Below are positions 43,681-54,550 of a stretch of DNA of 64,000 bases, in pieces. Below the pieces are notes generated by a model. The model saw nothing but the letters and a program-made list of their open reading frames with translations, ran no database searches and had not been told where the DNA came from. The stretch lies in contig JBBRBN010000012.1 of the NCBI GenBank assembly GCA_038205755.1, positions 1 through 64,000 on the forward strand, in the 5' to 3' direction. How positions within the stretch are numbered: position 1 is the first letter of the stretch; every line of letters begins with the position of its first letter. This stretch comes from JANNWF01 sp038205755 (GTDB taxonomy: Bacteria > Pseudomonadota > Gammaproteobacteria > Xanthomonadales > Xanthomonadaceae). A program made the position numbers and the translations under genes.

Positions 43681-45264
43681 TCAGCGCAGCATTGAGGCGC
43701 ACGTGGAGCTGGCAACAAACTCACGAAATTCGGACTGGAAGGCGCTTTCGTTTCGCCAATCGGGCACGCGACTGGCGCGGATAAGCACGCGTCCGGCGGC
43801 GTCGTAGCAGAACACTGCATCGAGCCGTGGGCCAGCGGTGGGGTCGGACTTCATTTGCGCGACCACGTCCTGCGCGAAGCGCCCCGGCCACGCTGGAAGA
43901 TCCTGCGGCAGGAATGGCACGATTTTCGACAGCAGGAAGGTGCGCTGCAGCGGCGGCATCACGATTCCGCCCTGGGCATTGCGCGCAAACGGCACCGGCC
44001 CGACGTGGTCAGGCACCATCACCAGCGCCACCGCGTCGTCGGGCAAGGTTTCGCCTACGCGCTCGAGTTCAGCCAGCAGGGCATGCATGCTCACGCCGGC
44101 GTCCCGCCACGCACCGAGCAGCGGCCTTTGCGCAAGCGCGAAGCTGCCCGCAACCAGCACAACGACGACCAGCTGGACAGGCCCGCGCAGCAGGCTTGCT
44201 GCACCCGCCGCCAGCAAGGCGAACCACGCCGACGTGGCGTAGTAGAAACGCCCGCCCTCGCCGTTCTCCAGCACGCCCTGCAGGTGCGGCACCAGCGCCA
44301 GCAGCGACACTGCGCTCCAGGCCATCGGCAGCAGCCAGATCTCGGGAAAACGTCGCGCTCGCCAAGCACCCACCGCCGCCGCGCTCACGCAGGCAAGGCT
44401 GACCAGCAGACACATCGCGCCCAGCGCAGGCGCCGGCGCGAAAACCGCCCGCGGAATGATGCTCAAGGCCCAAAGTCTGTGGATGATTTCGCCAAGAGAC
44501 AGCGCGCTGCCGGGATCGGTGCCCGGATAGACCTGCAGCGCCGATCCAAAAACGGCGTAGCGAAATCCGAGATAGGCGAAAAAGATCGCCACCGCGCCCA
44601 GATTCTCGCGCAGCGTGCGCAGGCTGCGCCGCAGCCAACCCTCGCCAATCGGGCCACGCAAAAAGCTCGCCAGCACGAGCAGGCCCGGCGTCGTCATTGC
44701 CGCTTCCTTCGCCATCAGACCAAGGATGAAGCCGGCAAGACTCAGCCAGCGCCAGCGATCGTAGCCATCTGCGCGCAGGTGGCCATACACGGCGATCAGC
44801 ATCCCGGTGAGCGCAAGCGCGTCGTAGCGACCCGAGCTCCATATGCTTACTTCCGCCGACAGCGGGAAGAACACGAAAATCCCCGCCGCAAGCCAAGCAC
44901 AGCGCGCATCAGGATGCAGGCGCAGCGAGATTGCCATCACGCCAGCGGTATTGAGCAGATGCAGCGCGAACGTGGTCAGGTGCCAGCCGAGGGGCGACCA
45001 TCCGCTGATGGTCGCGTCCATTCCGAAGGTGAGCTGCGCGAGCGGTCGGTAGTAGTTGCTCTGCACGTCGAGACCGGCGAAAAACTTGGCGCCAATGGCT
45101 GCCCACAGCCCCGACGACTGTTCCCGCTCCAGTATCCAGATGGCGATACCGATGTCGTCGCTGAGCAGGGCACCGTTCAACGCAGGCCAGGCGAGCGCCA
45201 GAGCGGCAGCCGCGAGCAAGACAAAGCCCGCCCCCGTCGACACGATCTTTGCTCGATCCCTCAT
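43681..45264 (-). CDS. Polytopic membrane protein, GT-C glycosyltransferase-like
   Basis: A 527-residue protein with about 11 predicted membrane spans. Near the N-terminus is ALNGALLSDDIGIAIWILER with an acidic DD in the first loop, then NYYRPLAQLTFGMDATISG and HLTTFALHLLNTAGV. This is the layout of GT-C-fold glycosyltransferases, which use polyprenyl-phosphate sugars on the outer face of the inner membrane. The catalytic acidic loop fits but sequence similarity to a named family is not claimed. The C-terminus (about residue 420 on) is a periplasmic domain. Its ATG at 45264 overlaps the stop of the UbiA-like gene (ATGA), so the two are coupled. Probable role: surface-glycan synthesis. Confidence 0.65.
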   Translation of the reverse strand: MRDRAKIVSTGAGFVLLAAAALALAWPALNGALLSDDIGIAIWILEREQSSGLWAAIGAKFFAGLDVQSNYYRPLAQLTFGMDATISGWSPLGWHLTTFALHLLNTAGVMAISLRLHPDARCAWLAAGIFVFFPLSAEVSIWSSGRYDALALTGMLIAVYGHLRADGYDRWRWLSLAGFILGLMAKEAAMTTPGLLVLASFLRGPIGEGWLRRSLRTLRENLGAVAIFFAYLGFRYAVFGSALQVYPGTDPGSALSLGEIIHRLWALSIIPRAVFAPAPALGAMCLLVSLACVSAAAVGAWRARRFPEIWLLPMAWSAVSLLALVPHLQGVLENGEGGRFYYATSAWFALLAAGAASLLRGPVQLVVVVLVAGSFALAQRPLLGAWRDAGVSMHALLAELERVGETLPDDAVALVMVPDHVGPVPFARNAQGGIVMPPLQRTFLLSKIVPFLPQDLPAWPGRFAQDVVAQMKSDPTAGPRLDAVFCYDAAGRVLIRASRVPDWRNESAFQSEFREFVASSTCASMLR

Positions 45265-46133
45265 CACAGCGCGGCCGCAAACACCGCAATCAGCGCTCCG
45301 CCACAGGCGTAGCTCACCCCGTCACGCAATGCATGGAGAATCGGGTCAGCTCGCAGCTCTCCACGTCCGGCCAGTGTCCAAAGCCGAGCGATCCAATACA
45401 GCAGCACCGGCGCCGCGAACCACAGGTACTGTGGATTTGCGTACAGCTCACGTACGTCCTCGCTTTGGGCGTACAGGGCCATGACCAGAATTGCGGTCAC
45501 CGCAGAACCCGCACCGATGGCCAACACCACCGGCGCGTCGACAACCTGGTAAGCGCGTCCATCGAGCACATTCTGGCCAGGCAACATTAGTTCGGCGTAA
45601 CGCTTGAGGGTCGCCAGACTGACGAACAGAAACAACGCAAAACCGAGCAACCATGGGCTCAGCACCACGCCGATTGCGAATGCCCCGCCGGCAACGCGCA
45701 GGACGTAAAGCGTCGACAACACCAGCACGTCAAGCCACAGCATCCGCTTGAAGAAAAAGCAATAACCGAGTGACAGCGCGACGTAGGCGGCGAGTACCGT
45801 CCGCGCGTCAGCCGGAAGCATGGCCGACAGTCCCGCCGCCCCTGCCAGCAACAAGGGTGCCAGCCACCATGCGATCACTGGTGACAAAGCGCCACTTGCA
45901 AACGGCCGCATGGATTTGTCCGCATGCTTGCGGTCGGCGGCGACATCAACAGCGTCATTGACCACGTAAATGGCCGACGCCGCCGCACAGAAGGCCACAA
46001 ACATCAACAATGCCTGCTGCCATGCCCCGACATCGGCGTAGCGATGGGCGGTCAGCACTGCCACCAGCACCAGCAGATTCTTGGTCCACTGGTGCGGGCG
46101 CAGCAGGCGGACGACAGCGCGAGCGTTGGTCAT
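45264..46133 (-). CDS. UbiA-family prenyltransferase (decaprenyl-phosphate phosphoribosyltransferase-like)
   Basis: A 289-residue membrane enzyme with about 8 spans. The first aspartate-rich motif is NDAVDVAADRKHADKSMRPFASG (NDxxDxxxDxxH), the form seen in decaprenyl-phosphate 5-phosphoribosyltransferases of arabinan synthesis (Rv3806c-like) rather than in ubiquinone UbiA, supported by RLLRPHQWTKNLLV at the start. A second Asp motif is less obvious in the C-terminal half. It would make a polyprenyl-phosphate pentose donor for a membrane glycosyltransferase such as the coupled gene downstream. The context agrees, but the donor sugar is inference. Confidence 0.75.
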   Translation of the reverse strand: MTNARAVVRLLRPHQWTKNLLVLVAVLTAHRYADVGAWQQALLMFVAFCAAASAIYVVNDAVDVAADRKHADKSMRPFASGALSPVIAWWLAPLLLAGAAGLSAMLPADARTVLAAYVALSLGYCFFFKRMLWLDVLVLSTLYVLRVAGGAFAIGVVLSPWLLGFALFLFVSLATLKRYAELMLPGQNVLDGRAYQVVDAPVVLAIGAGSAVTAILVMALYAQSEDVRELYANPQYLWFAAPVLLYWIARLWTLAGRGELRADPILHALRDGVSYACGGALIAVFAAAL

Positions 46134-46541
46134 GCGCGGATTATGCCTCGGCTTTCTGCATCGACCGCCCCCCGTCCGTCGCTCGCCGATGCGGTTGAAT
46201 TGTCAGCGGTAGCGAGGGCCGCGACGCGCGCGCAGTTTTCCCTGAGTTGGATCAACCTGAGTTGGATCAACCTGAGTTGGATCAAAAGGAAACCGTTGTG
46301 CTCCAGACGTCGGTAGCTGGGAAATTCAGACGCCCACAAGTGCAGGGTCGCCGCGGATGACTCGTTTCGCGGCAGCACGGGCGGGTCCCAGACGCAACCT
46401 CCACTCAGAACTTTCCATTTTGAACGGGGTGGAGTCCAATGCTCTGCCGTTGGCCGGGCAGTGCTGCGGTGGCTGCGGCATGACGCAGTGGTCATTCAAC
46501 CCGCAAATCCTGGCCGGTGACGGGGGCGAGCGATTCCATTG
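46134..46541. other. Intergenic region with 15-bp tandem repeat
   Basis: It holds three perfect copies of CCTGAGTTGGATCAA at 46241-46285. No gene is supported. Short frames in it give low-complexity or shadow translations. It probably carries the divergent promoters of the UbiA-like gene and the membrane protein that follows, but none is clear. Confidence 0.5.
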
Positions 46542-48014
46542 ATGGGTCACGTGAAGATGGTCGAACAGGGCACCTCAGGGCCAATTTCTGCAGCCTTCCG
46601 CTACACGGTCGCGTTCCTCCTGGCGCTCGGGTTGCTTCGTGCACTCATGCTGTTCGTCCACGACCCGCTGCTGGCAGTGGCGAACAACTACGACATGATC
46701 CGGGTGCAAGCATGCATCGAGGCATACCCGGTGCGCGAGGCGTCAATTGCGCCAGAGGCCAACAGCTACGAAGCGCCGATCAGTCGCTACCGCTTCGTCA
46801 GCGGAGTGGGTGCCACATGCTTCCTGACGTCCGAGGCGATCTTCGCCTTCCTGAGCTTCCCCGCAATGGCCATGGAAGGCGCCGCGCGAGCCAGCCAGGA
46901 ATTCAGCATCCGCTGGGTCGGCCTCATGAAACTCCTGGCGCTTGTGGCCACCGGATTGTTGGTGTCACGCGCGTTCCTACTCGCGGACTGTAAACGTGCA
47001 GCGGTTCTGCACGCGGGCATTTTCTCGGTCGTGCTGGCTGATCCCGCAGTCACCTTGTATCTGAACACGTTCTACGCCGAGTTCGCAGCGCTGCTGTTTG
47101 CCTACATCCTGACGGCGCTGCTCCTGCTCGACATTGCCCGCCACCAGCCCGCTGGCCGCGCGTGGCAAGTTCTGCTTTTCGTTTGCCCGGCGCTGCTTGC
47201 AATATCGAAGGTGCAACACGCGCTAACGCCCATGATCATCTTGACGGCGGTTTTGCTGGCTGGCGCATTTTCCGGCCGCCGCATGCGCAAGGCGTCCCTC
47301 GTGCTGGTGCTGGCAGGCTCGATGGCCGGCGCCATGGCACAGGTCACTTACCTTCAGTCCGAAGGCATGCAGAAGATGGCCCGCGCCAACATCGTCAACA
47401 CCGTGATGTTCGGGCTGCTCGAGAACGCCTCGAACCCCGAATCAACGCTTGCCCAGCTGAATCTGCCCGCGCAGTGCATTGATTCCATCGGCAAGAACTG
47501 GTTCACCCCAGGAATGCAGGAGGGCCAGCACTGTCCAGAGGTCTTCGCGGTCTCGCGGATTGACGTCGCTGGCGCGCTGCTGAGTGACCCTCCCATGTTG
47601 ATGCGAGTGGTGACGCAGGCCATAGAGCGTTCTCGCCCCTGGATTCCAATCTATCTGGGGCTCGTGGAAGGTGAGTCGATGGGACGTCTGCCTCCCTACA
47701 TGTACACAGTCAGCGCGACTCTGGACCGCGTACCCACCCCGATGTTTGTCGTTGCGTTTCTAGTGACGCCGCTGTTCGGCGGGCTCTTGGCATGGCTGGC
47801 TGGCCGCTCCGGACAGCACCTTGCGAGCGCAGCAATCGCGGTCCTGTCGCTCTCGCCGCTACCTCTGCTGGGCGTTGTTGCGCTGGGGGATGGCTTTGCC
47901 GACACAGCGAAGCAGGCGCACCTGGCGACGGCAATGTTTCTGGCCGCCATGCTGAGTATTTCCGTCTACCTGCTCCACTTGGGCGGGACGCTGGCTCTCG
48001 CAAGGCGGCCCTAG
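46542..48014 (+). CDS. Polytopic membrane protein, possibly a WsfD-like glycan transferase
   Basis: A 490-residue protein with about 9-11 membrane spans. The N-terminus has AFLLALGLLRALMLFVHDPLLAVANNYDMIRVQACIEAYPVR, an acidic/aromatic motif after the first span like GT-C transferases. A second cluster is NTFYAEFAALLFAYI. Large periplasmic loops carry conserved Cys pairs (CIDSIGKNWFTPG, GQHCPEV). It may belong to the membrane hexose transferase group (WsfD), but I cannot establish the reaction. Start: the ATG at 46542 or at 46557. It sits next to the UbiA/GT-C pair, on the opposite strand, so the three likely serve one surface-polysaccharide function. Confidence 0.6.
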   Translation: MGHVKMVEQGTSGPISAAFRYTVAFLLALGLLRALMLFVHDPLLAVANNYDMIRVQACIEAYPVREASIAPEANSYEAPISRYRFVSGVGATCFLTSEAIFAFLSFPAMAMEGAARASQEFSIRWVGLMKLLALVATGLLVSRAFLLADCKRAAVLHAGIFSVVLADPAVTLYLNTFYAEFAALLFAYILTALLLLDIARHQPAGRAWQVLLFVCPALLAISKVQHALTPMIILTAVLLAGAFSGRRMRKASLVLVLAGSMAGAMAQVTYLQSEGMQKMARANIVNTVMFGLLENASNPESTLAQLNLPAQCIDSIGKNWFTPGMQEGQHCPEVFAVSRIDVAGALLSDPPMLMRVVTQAIERSRPWIPIYLGLVEGESMGRLPPYMYTVSATLDRVPTPMFVVAFLVTPLFGGLLAWLAGRSGQHLASAAIAVLSLSPLPLLGVVALGDGFADTAKQAHLATAMFLAAMLSISVYLLHLGGTLALARRP

Positions 48015-48030
48015 CTGCCGGTCGGACTTA

Positions 48031-48188
48031 GCCCGCATGTTTCATGAATTCGCGCGATGATCGCGCAGGATGTTGTTCGCACGGGAGACTACCGAAGGAG
48101 CGGCGTAGCGGGCCATACGACCGACTGGGGAAAATCTCTGCGGACAACAGACAAGCGAGGGCGCGCGAGATTCATGAAACATGCGGGC
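48031..48188. mobile_element. 158-bp element with terminal inverted repeats (MITE-like)
   Basis: The ends are GCCCGCATGTTTCATGAAT at 48031-48049 and its perfect reverse complement at 48170-48188, extended by CGCGCG on the inner side to about 26 bp. A second inner pair, TGTTGTTCGCA near 48071 and TGCGGACAACA near 48140, has one mismatch. There is no transposase. Just outside the left end is CTAGCTGCCGGTCGGACTTA, which resembles the terminal repeat of the 182-bp element. No target-site duplication is evident. Confidence 0.65.
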
Positions 48189-48319
48189 CAGGTCAGGACC
48201 GGACCGCATGCGCCACTCCAAGGATGACGCGTCCGCGTCAGGCAGCAAGGGACACGGTTGACGCCTCCAGCCACATGCGCCACGCTTTCATCCTTGAATC
48301 GCGATGAAAGGATGGATGG
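48189..48319. promoter_or_regulatory. Candidate operator upstream of the ArsR/methyltransferase gene
   Basis: CTTTCATC at 48285-48292 and GATGAAAG at 48303-48310 form an 8-bp inverted repeat with a 10-base spacer, overlapping a second pair CATCCTT/AAGGATG. It lies just before the GTG start and could be bound by the encoded ArsR-type regulator. No matching promoter boxes were identified. Confidence 0.35.
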
Positions 48320-49249
48320 GTGGATCTGGCGGGCTGGTCCGATTGTCTGAGAGTGCTGGCCGATCCGACGCGGGTGCGGCTGCTGGCGCTGCTCGACCGC
48401 GAGGAGCTGACCGTGGCCGAGCTGTCGGCGATTACCCAGCTGGCGCAGCCACGGGTGTCAACTCATCTGGCGCGCCTGCGCGAGGCGGACCTGGTCCGTG
48501 ACCGCCGTTCCGGCGTGTCGGCCTACTATCGTTTCGAGCCCGAGCAGCTCAGCGACAATCAGCGTGCAGTCTGGCGCTCGCTGGCAGATGGTGCGGACGA
48601 CCCGCTGCTGCGGCAGGACGCCGAGCGTCTGCCGCTGGTGCTGGCGGCGCGTGCCACCGATCAGAACTGGGCCGATTCGGTGGCCGGCGACATGGAGCGC
48701 CACTATTCGCCCGGTCGCACCTGGGAGGCAATGGCGCGGGCCGCACTGCAGCTGTTCGACCCCGGCGAAGTGCTCGACATCGCCTCCGGCGATGGCGTGA
48801 TGGCCGAATTGCTGGCGCCGCGCGCGAAGCGCTATTTCTGCGTCGACTCCAGTGAGCGCGTTGCGACGGCGGCGCGCCTGCGGCTGCGTGGGCTGCCGCA
48901 GGTCGAAGTAATGGTGCAGGACATGCACGCGCTGCAGCTGGCCGATGCCAGCTTCGATCTGGTCCTGATGATGCACGCGCTGACCTACTCGACCGGTCCG
49001 GCCAAGGCGCTGCAGGAAGCCGCGCGCGTGCTGCGCCGCTCCGGCCGTCTGCTGCTCACCAGCCTCAATCAGCACGATCATCGCGCGGCGGTGGCGCCGT
49101 TTGGCCACGTCAACCTCGGCTTTGATCCGAAGACGCTGCGAAAGCACGCTGAGAAGGCCGGTCTGTCGGTCATCAGCTGTTCAATTATTGCCCGCGAAAA
49201 GCGCCCACCGCATTTTGAAGTTGTCGCCCTGCTGGCGAGCAAACCCTGA
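48320..49249 (+). CDS. ArsR-family HTH fused to SAM methyltransferase (SahR-like)
   Basis: A 309-residue protein. Residues about 1-90 are an ArsR winged helix (LADPTRVRLLALLDREELTVAELSAITQLAQPRVSTHLARLREADLVRDRR). A linker is followed by a class I methyltransferase domain: VLDIASGDGVMAELLAPRA with the SAM-binding glycine loop, FCVDSSERVATAARLRLR and the motif LVLMMHALTYSTGPAKALQEAARVL. SahR regulators of proteobacteria combine these two domains and repress methionine-cycle genes, sensing S-adenosylhomocysteine. Adjacency to metH 8 bases downstream fits. Start: GTG with AAAGGA upstream. Assignment to SahR is by architecture and context, not by a verified site. Confidence 0.8.
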   Translation: MDLAGWSDCLRVLADPTRVRLLALLDREELTVAELSAITQLAQPRVSTHLARLREADLVRDRRSGVSAYYRFEPEQLSDNQRAVWRSLADGADDPLLRQDAERLPLVLAARATDQNWADSVAGDMERHYSPGRTWEAMARAALQLFDPGEVLDIASGDGVMAELLAPRAKRYFCVDSSERVATAARLRLRGLPQVEVMVQDMHALQLADASFDLVLMMHALTYSTGPAKALQEAARVLRRSGRLLLTSLNQHDHRAAVAPFGHVNLGFDPKTLRKHAEKAGLSVISCSIIAREKRPPHFEVVALLASKP

Positions 49250-49257
49250 GGTTGCCG

Positions 49258-50355
49258 ATGCACTCCCTGCCGTGGCTACATCCTGCCCGCGTTGCGGCTC
49301 TCGAAGCCGCCGCGCAGGCCCGAATCCTGGTTCTCGACGGTGCGATGGGCACCATGATCCAGGCCCACAATCTGAGCGAAGCGGACTACCGCGGCGAGCG
49401 TTTCGCGCAGGGTTTCGACAGCCTTGTTGCCCCGTCGGGGCACGACCACGGCGGCGGGTGCGCGCACGGCCACGATCTCAAGGGCAACAACGACCTGTTG
49501 ACGCTGACCCAGCCGACCATCATCCAGGGCATCCACAGCGCCTATCTGGAAGCCGGCGCCGATCTGATTGAAACCAACACCTTCAACAGCACGTCCGTCT
49601 CGCAAACCGACTATGCCCTGCCGCATCTGGTAACCGACCTCAACCGCGAGGCTGCTCGACTGGCTCGCGAAGTCTGCGATGCCTGGAGCTCCCGCACGCC
49701 TGACAAGCCGCGCTTCGTGATTGGGGTGCTCGGACCCACCAGCCGCACCGCCTCGATCAGTCCGGACGTCAACAACCCCGGCTATCGCGCGACCAGTTTT
49801 GGCGAACTGCAGGACGACTATGAGCGGGCAGCGGATGCGCTGATCGATGGCGGCGCGGATGCACTGATGGTCGAGACCATCTTCGACACGCTGAATGCCA
49901 AGGCCGCGCTGTTCGCCATCGAGCGTGTCTTCGAGGCGCGCGGCGGACGCCTGCCAATCATGATCTCGGGCACCATCACCGACCGCTCCGGACGCACGCT
50001 GTCGGGGCAAACGGCGGAGGCGTTCTGGTACTCGCTGCGGCACGCGCAGCCGTTTGCCATCGGCCTGAACTGCGCGTTGGGGGCCAAGGATCTGCGCGCG
50101 CACGTCGACATCCTGGCGCAGATCGCCGAGTGCCGGATCAGCGCCCATCCCAACGCCGGCCTGCCTAATGCGTTCGGCGAGTACGACGAGTCCCCCGAGC
50201 AGATGGCCGCCCAGCTGCGCGAATTTGCCGCCAGCGGTCTGCTGAACATCGTCGGCGGCTGCTGCGGAACCACGCCCGCGCACATCCGCGCGATTGCCGA
50301 CGCGGTGGCCGACATAGAGCCGCGGGCAGCCCTGCAGCTGGCGGCCGCCGCATGA
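49258..50355 (+). CDS. metH: Methionine synthase, homocysteine-binding half (split MetH N-part)
   Basis: A 365-residue homocysteine S-methyltransferase domain. It transfers a methyl group to homocysteine together with the cobalamin-bearing partner encoded next. Markers: ILVLDGAMGTMIQAHNL, DLKGNNDLLTLTQP, GADLIETNTFNST, the zinc-ligand Cys in GLNCALGAKDLRAHVD and GGCCGTTPAHIRAI (C335, C336). Between GERFAQGFDSL and DLKGNND lies a His-rich insertion (GHDHGGGCAHGH). Start: the ATG at 49258 with GAGG 6-8 bases upstream. A TTG 6 bases earlier is less likely. Splitting MetH into two genes is common in Xanthomonadales. Confidence 0.93.
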   Translation: MHSLPWLHPARVAALEAAAQARILVLDGAMGTMIQAHNLSEADYRGERFAQGFDSLVAPSGHDHGGGCAHGHDLKGNNDLLTLTQPTIIQGIHSAYLEAGADLIETNTFNSTSVSQTDYALPHLVTDLNREAARLAREVCDAWSSRTPDKPRFVIGVLGPTSRTASISPDVNNPGYRATSFGELQDDYERAADALIDGGADALMVETIFDTLNAKAALFAIERVFEARGGRLPIMISGTITDRSGRTLSGQTAEAFWYSLRHAQPFAIGLNCALGAKDLRAHVDILAQIAECRISAHPNAGLPNAFGEYDESPEQMAAQLREFAASGLLNIVGGCCGTTPAHIRAIADAVADIEPRAALQLAAAA

Positions 50356-50392
50356 CTCGCAGCGTATTCCAGACCGCACGCCGGTCCCTCGC

Positions 50393-53101
<2,709 letters not shown>

Positions 53102-53134
53102 GAGCGCTCAAGCACCCCCGAGTGACCGCATGTT

Positions 53135-53407
53135 TCAGCTGCCCTCGCAGCCGTCCTGAAACAGCGCAGCGCCAGGCTCGCCCGGCGTACGCGCGCAGTC
53201 GCAGGTCTCTCCGATGCGCGAGCCGGTGGCGACCACCGCGACGTCGCTCACCAGAGGGTTGCCGGCGCTGCCGTTCCAGAAAATCTGCGGGGTGATGCCG
53301 AGACTCGCCCAGGGTGCGGCGCTGTGGCGATCACTGAAGAAGGTCAGCGCGCTGTTGCCACCGTCAGACAGCACGATGCCGTAACGCTGCATGGTCCGCA
53401 GAATCAC
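53135..53407 (-). pseudogene. C-terminal fragment of an unknown protein
   Basis: The frame encodes a 90-residue piece: LRTMQRYGIVLSDGGNSALTFFSDRHSAAPWASLGI, ending with ETCDCARTPGEPGAALFQDG. The RYGIVLSDGGN stretch has the look of a domain end, and the frame continues only a few codons upstream (KSAAQVILRTM) before losing homology next to the DUF2058 gene. Its GTG start at 53407 is 18 bases after the DUF2058 stop, without a good ribosome site. I read it as a remnant left by an insertion or deletion. A real small gene cannot be excluded. Confidence 0.45.
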
Positions 53408-53424
53408 CTGGGCGGCGGATTTCC

Positions 53425-54123
53425 CTACCAGACCAGGTCGTCAGGCACCTGGTACCTGGGATCGGCGTAGGGGTCCTCCTGGACGGTAGCGTTGGGATCG
53501 ACCCGCAGCGCCACGGCATCGGCAAAGATCGTCTGTGCTTCCTCCAGTACCGCAACCGTCACCAGCAGATAGCGGCCTTCGTTCTGGACCACGCCCAACT
53601 CACCCGCGTTGAGCGCCTTCAGCTGCTCGGCGTTGACGTGTATGCGCTTGATTTTGCCGCCGTACTCGAAGTGCCGGGTGAGTTCGGCAGCGGGATCGTT
53701 GAGACCCTTGTCGCGCAGATGCTGGGCCAGCGCGCTGCGGGCCTCGCGGCGCAGCTTGGCTGCGTCCTGCTTGGCCTTCTCGGCGGCAATCCGCTCGTCC
53801 TTTTCCTTCTGTGCACGCAGGGCGTATGCCTTTCCCAGGTCCATCTCGGCGCTGCGGCCGGCGTTGCGCCGCGGCTGGGCGGGTCGGCCGGATCGCTCTG
53901 GCGAAGATGGGTGGTTCGGCTTGCCCGCGGGTCTTCCTTGCCCCGGCCGGGCTGACCCGCGTTCGCTGTTCGGCCGGCTGGAGGCAGGCCGCTGCTCGGA
54001 AGGCTTGCCGCGGGGGGTCTCGCCGTCGCGCCGGGCAGGTGGACGGGATGGGGCGCTGGGTCGTTCGACAACCGGCGGCTTGAAGCCAAGCTGAGCCAGC
54101 TGATCGCGTAGGGATATGCTCAT
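53425..54123 (-). CDS. DUF2058-family nucleoprotein/polylysine-rich protein (YaiL-like)
   Basis: A 232-residue protein: MSISLRDQLAQLGFKPP at the N-terminus, then a disordered Arg/Pro/Ser-rich region of about 70 residues, a conserved helical part (MDLGKAYALRAQKEKDERIAAEKAKQDAAKLRREAR) and a C-terminal domain (YGGKIKRIHVNAEQLKALNAGELGVVQNEGRYLLV). This is the DUF2058/YaiL family, unknown function, sometimes called nucleoprotein/polynucleotide-associated. Start: the ATG at 54123. An upstream frame to 54174 was not used. Next to it upstream is slyX, 25 bases away. Confidence 0.85.
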   Translation of the reverse strand: MSISLRDQLAQLGFKPPVVERPSAPSRPPARRDGETPRGKPSEQRPASSRPNSERGSARPGQGRPAGKPNHPSSPERSGRPAQPRRNAGRSAEMDLGKAYALRAQKEKDERIAAEKAKQDAAKLRREARSALAQHLRDKGLNDPAAELTRHFEYGGKIKRIHVNAEQLKALNAGELGVVQNEGRYLLVTVAVLEEAQTIFADAVALRVDPNATVQEDPYADPRYQVPDDLVW

Positions 54124-54148
54124 TGGGTCAGTGTGAAGGCAGGTGTGT

Positions 54149-54403
54149 TTACCAGTGCGGCGGCGGCGGTTCATCGCCGGCGTCGGCGTTCAGCGCGGTG
54201 CGCAGTTGGCCGAGGTCGTGCAGCGCACGCTGCAGCAATCCGGTCTGTTGCGCAAGTTCGTTGCGGCTGGCTGCCAGCGCGTCGCTCAGTTCAATCAGGG
54301 CCTGCTCCTGGAAGGCAAGCCGACTTTCGATGTCCACCAGCCGTTGCCCGGTGGCTTCGCGCTCCGCCCCTTCTGACAGCGTATTGGACATGCCTGTGCT
54401 CAT
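54149..54403 (-). CDS. slyX: SlyX family protein
   Basis: An 84-residue coiled-coil protein: RLVDIESRLAFQEQALIELSDALAASRNELAQQTGLLQRALHDLGQLR, with heptad spacing throughout, followed by an acidic tail and PPPPHW at the C-terminus. This matches SlyX, a short cytoplasmic protein whose function is unknown (often linked with FKBP SlyD in Enterobacteria). It is next to an FKBP isomerase gene here too (54551-55255), about 150 bp upstream on the same strand. The ATG at 54403 or the internal Met at 54391 may be used. Confidence 0.9.
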   Translation of the reverse strand: MSTGMSNTLSEGAEREATGQRLVDIESRLAFQEQALIELSDALAASRNELAQQTGLLQRALHDLGQLRTALNADAGDEPPPPHW

Positions 54404-54492
54404 GCCGGGCCGTGGATCCTGAGTCGCGGAAGAGAGACTTCGGTCATGCGCTTGGCCGCTTCCGGACCCGGCTGCAGTCCAGAAAATGCAAA

Positions 54493-54515
54493 CGGCCGGT
54501 GCGAGGCACCGGCCG
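54493..54515 (-). terminator. Intrinsic-type terminator after the FKBP gene
   Basis: CGGCCGGTGC - GAG - GCACCGGCCG is a perfect 10-bp stem. Read on the minus strand it is followed by TTTGCATTTTCT, a T-rich tail, so it looks like the rho-independent terminator of the FKBP-type isomerase gene. Confidence 0.75.
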
Positions 54516-54550
54516 CTGCGCGCTGCGTCAACCTGGGTTGCGAGAACCGC

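Noticed and set aside
43855..45312. 485-codon plus-strand frame opposite the GT-C gene
   Set aside because: It is rich in Gln, Arg and His, which is typical of antisense to a membrane protein gene.
48044..48307. 87-codon frame inside and after the 158-bp element
   Set aside because: The frame arises from the element and its flank, lacks a ribosome site, and has no recognisable fold.
48189..48319. SAM or SAH riboswitch before the regulator and metH
   Set aside because: I could not find the conserved core or pairing pattern of either class; the short palindrome is better explained as an operator.
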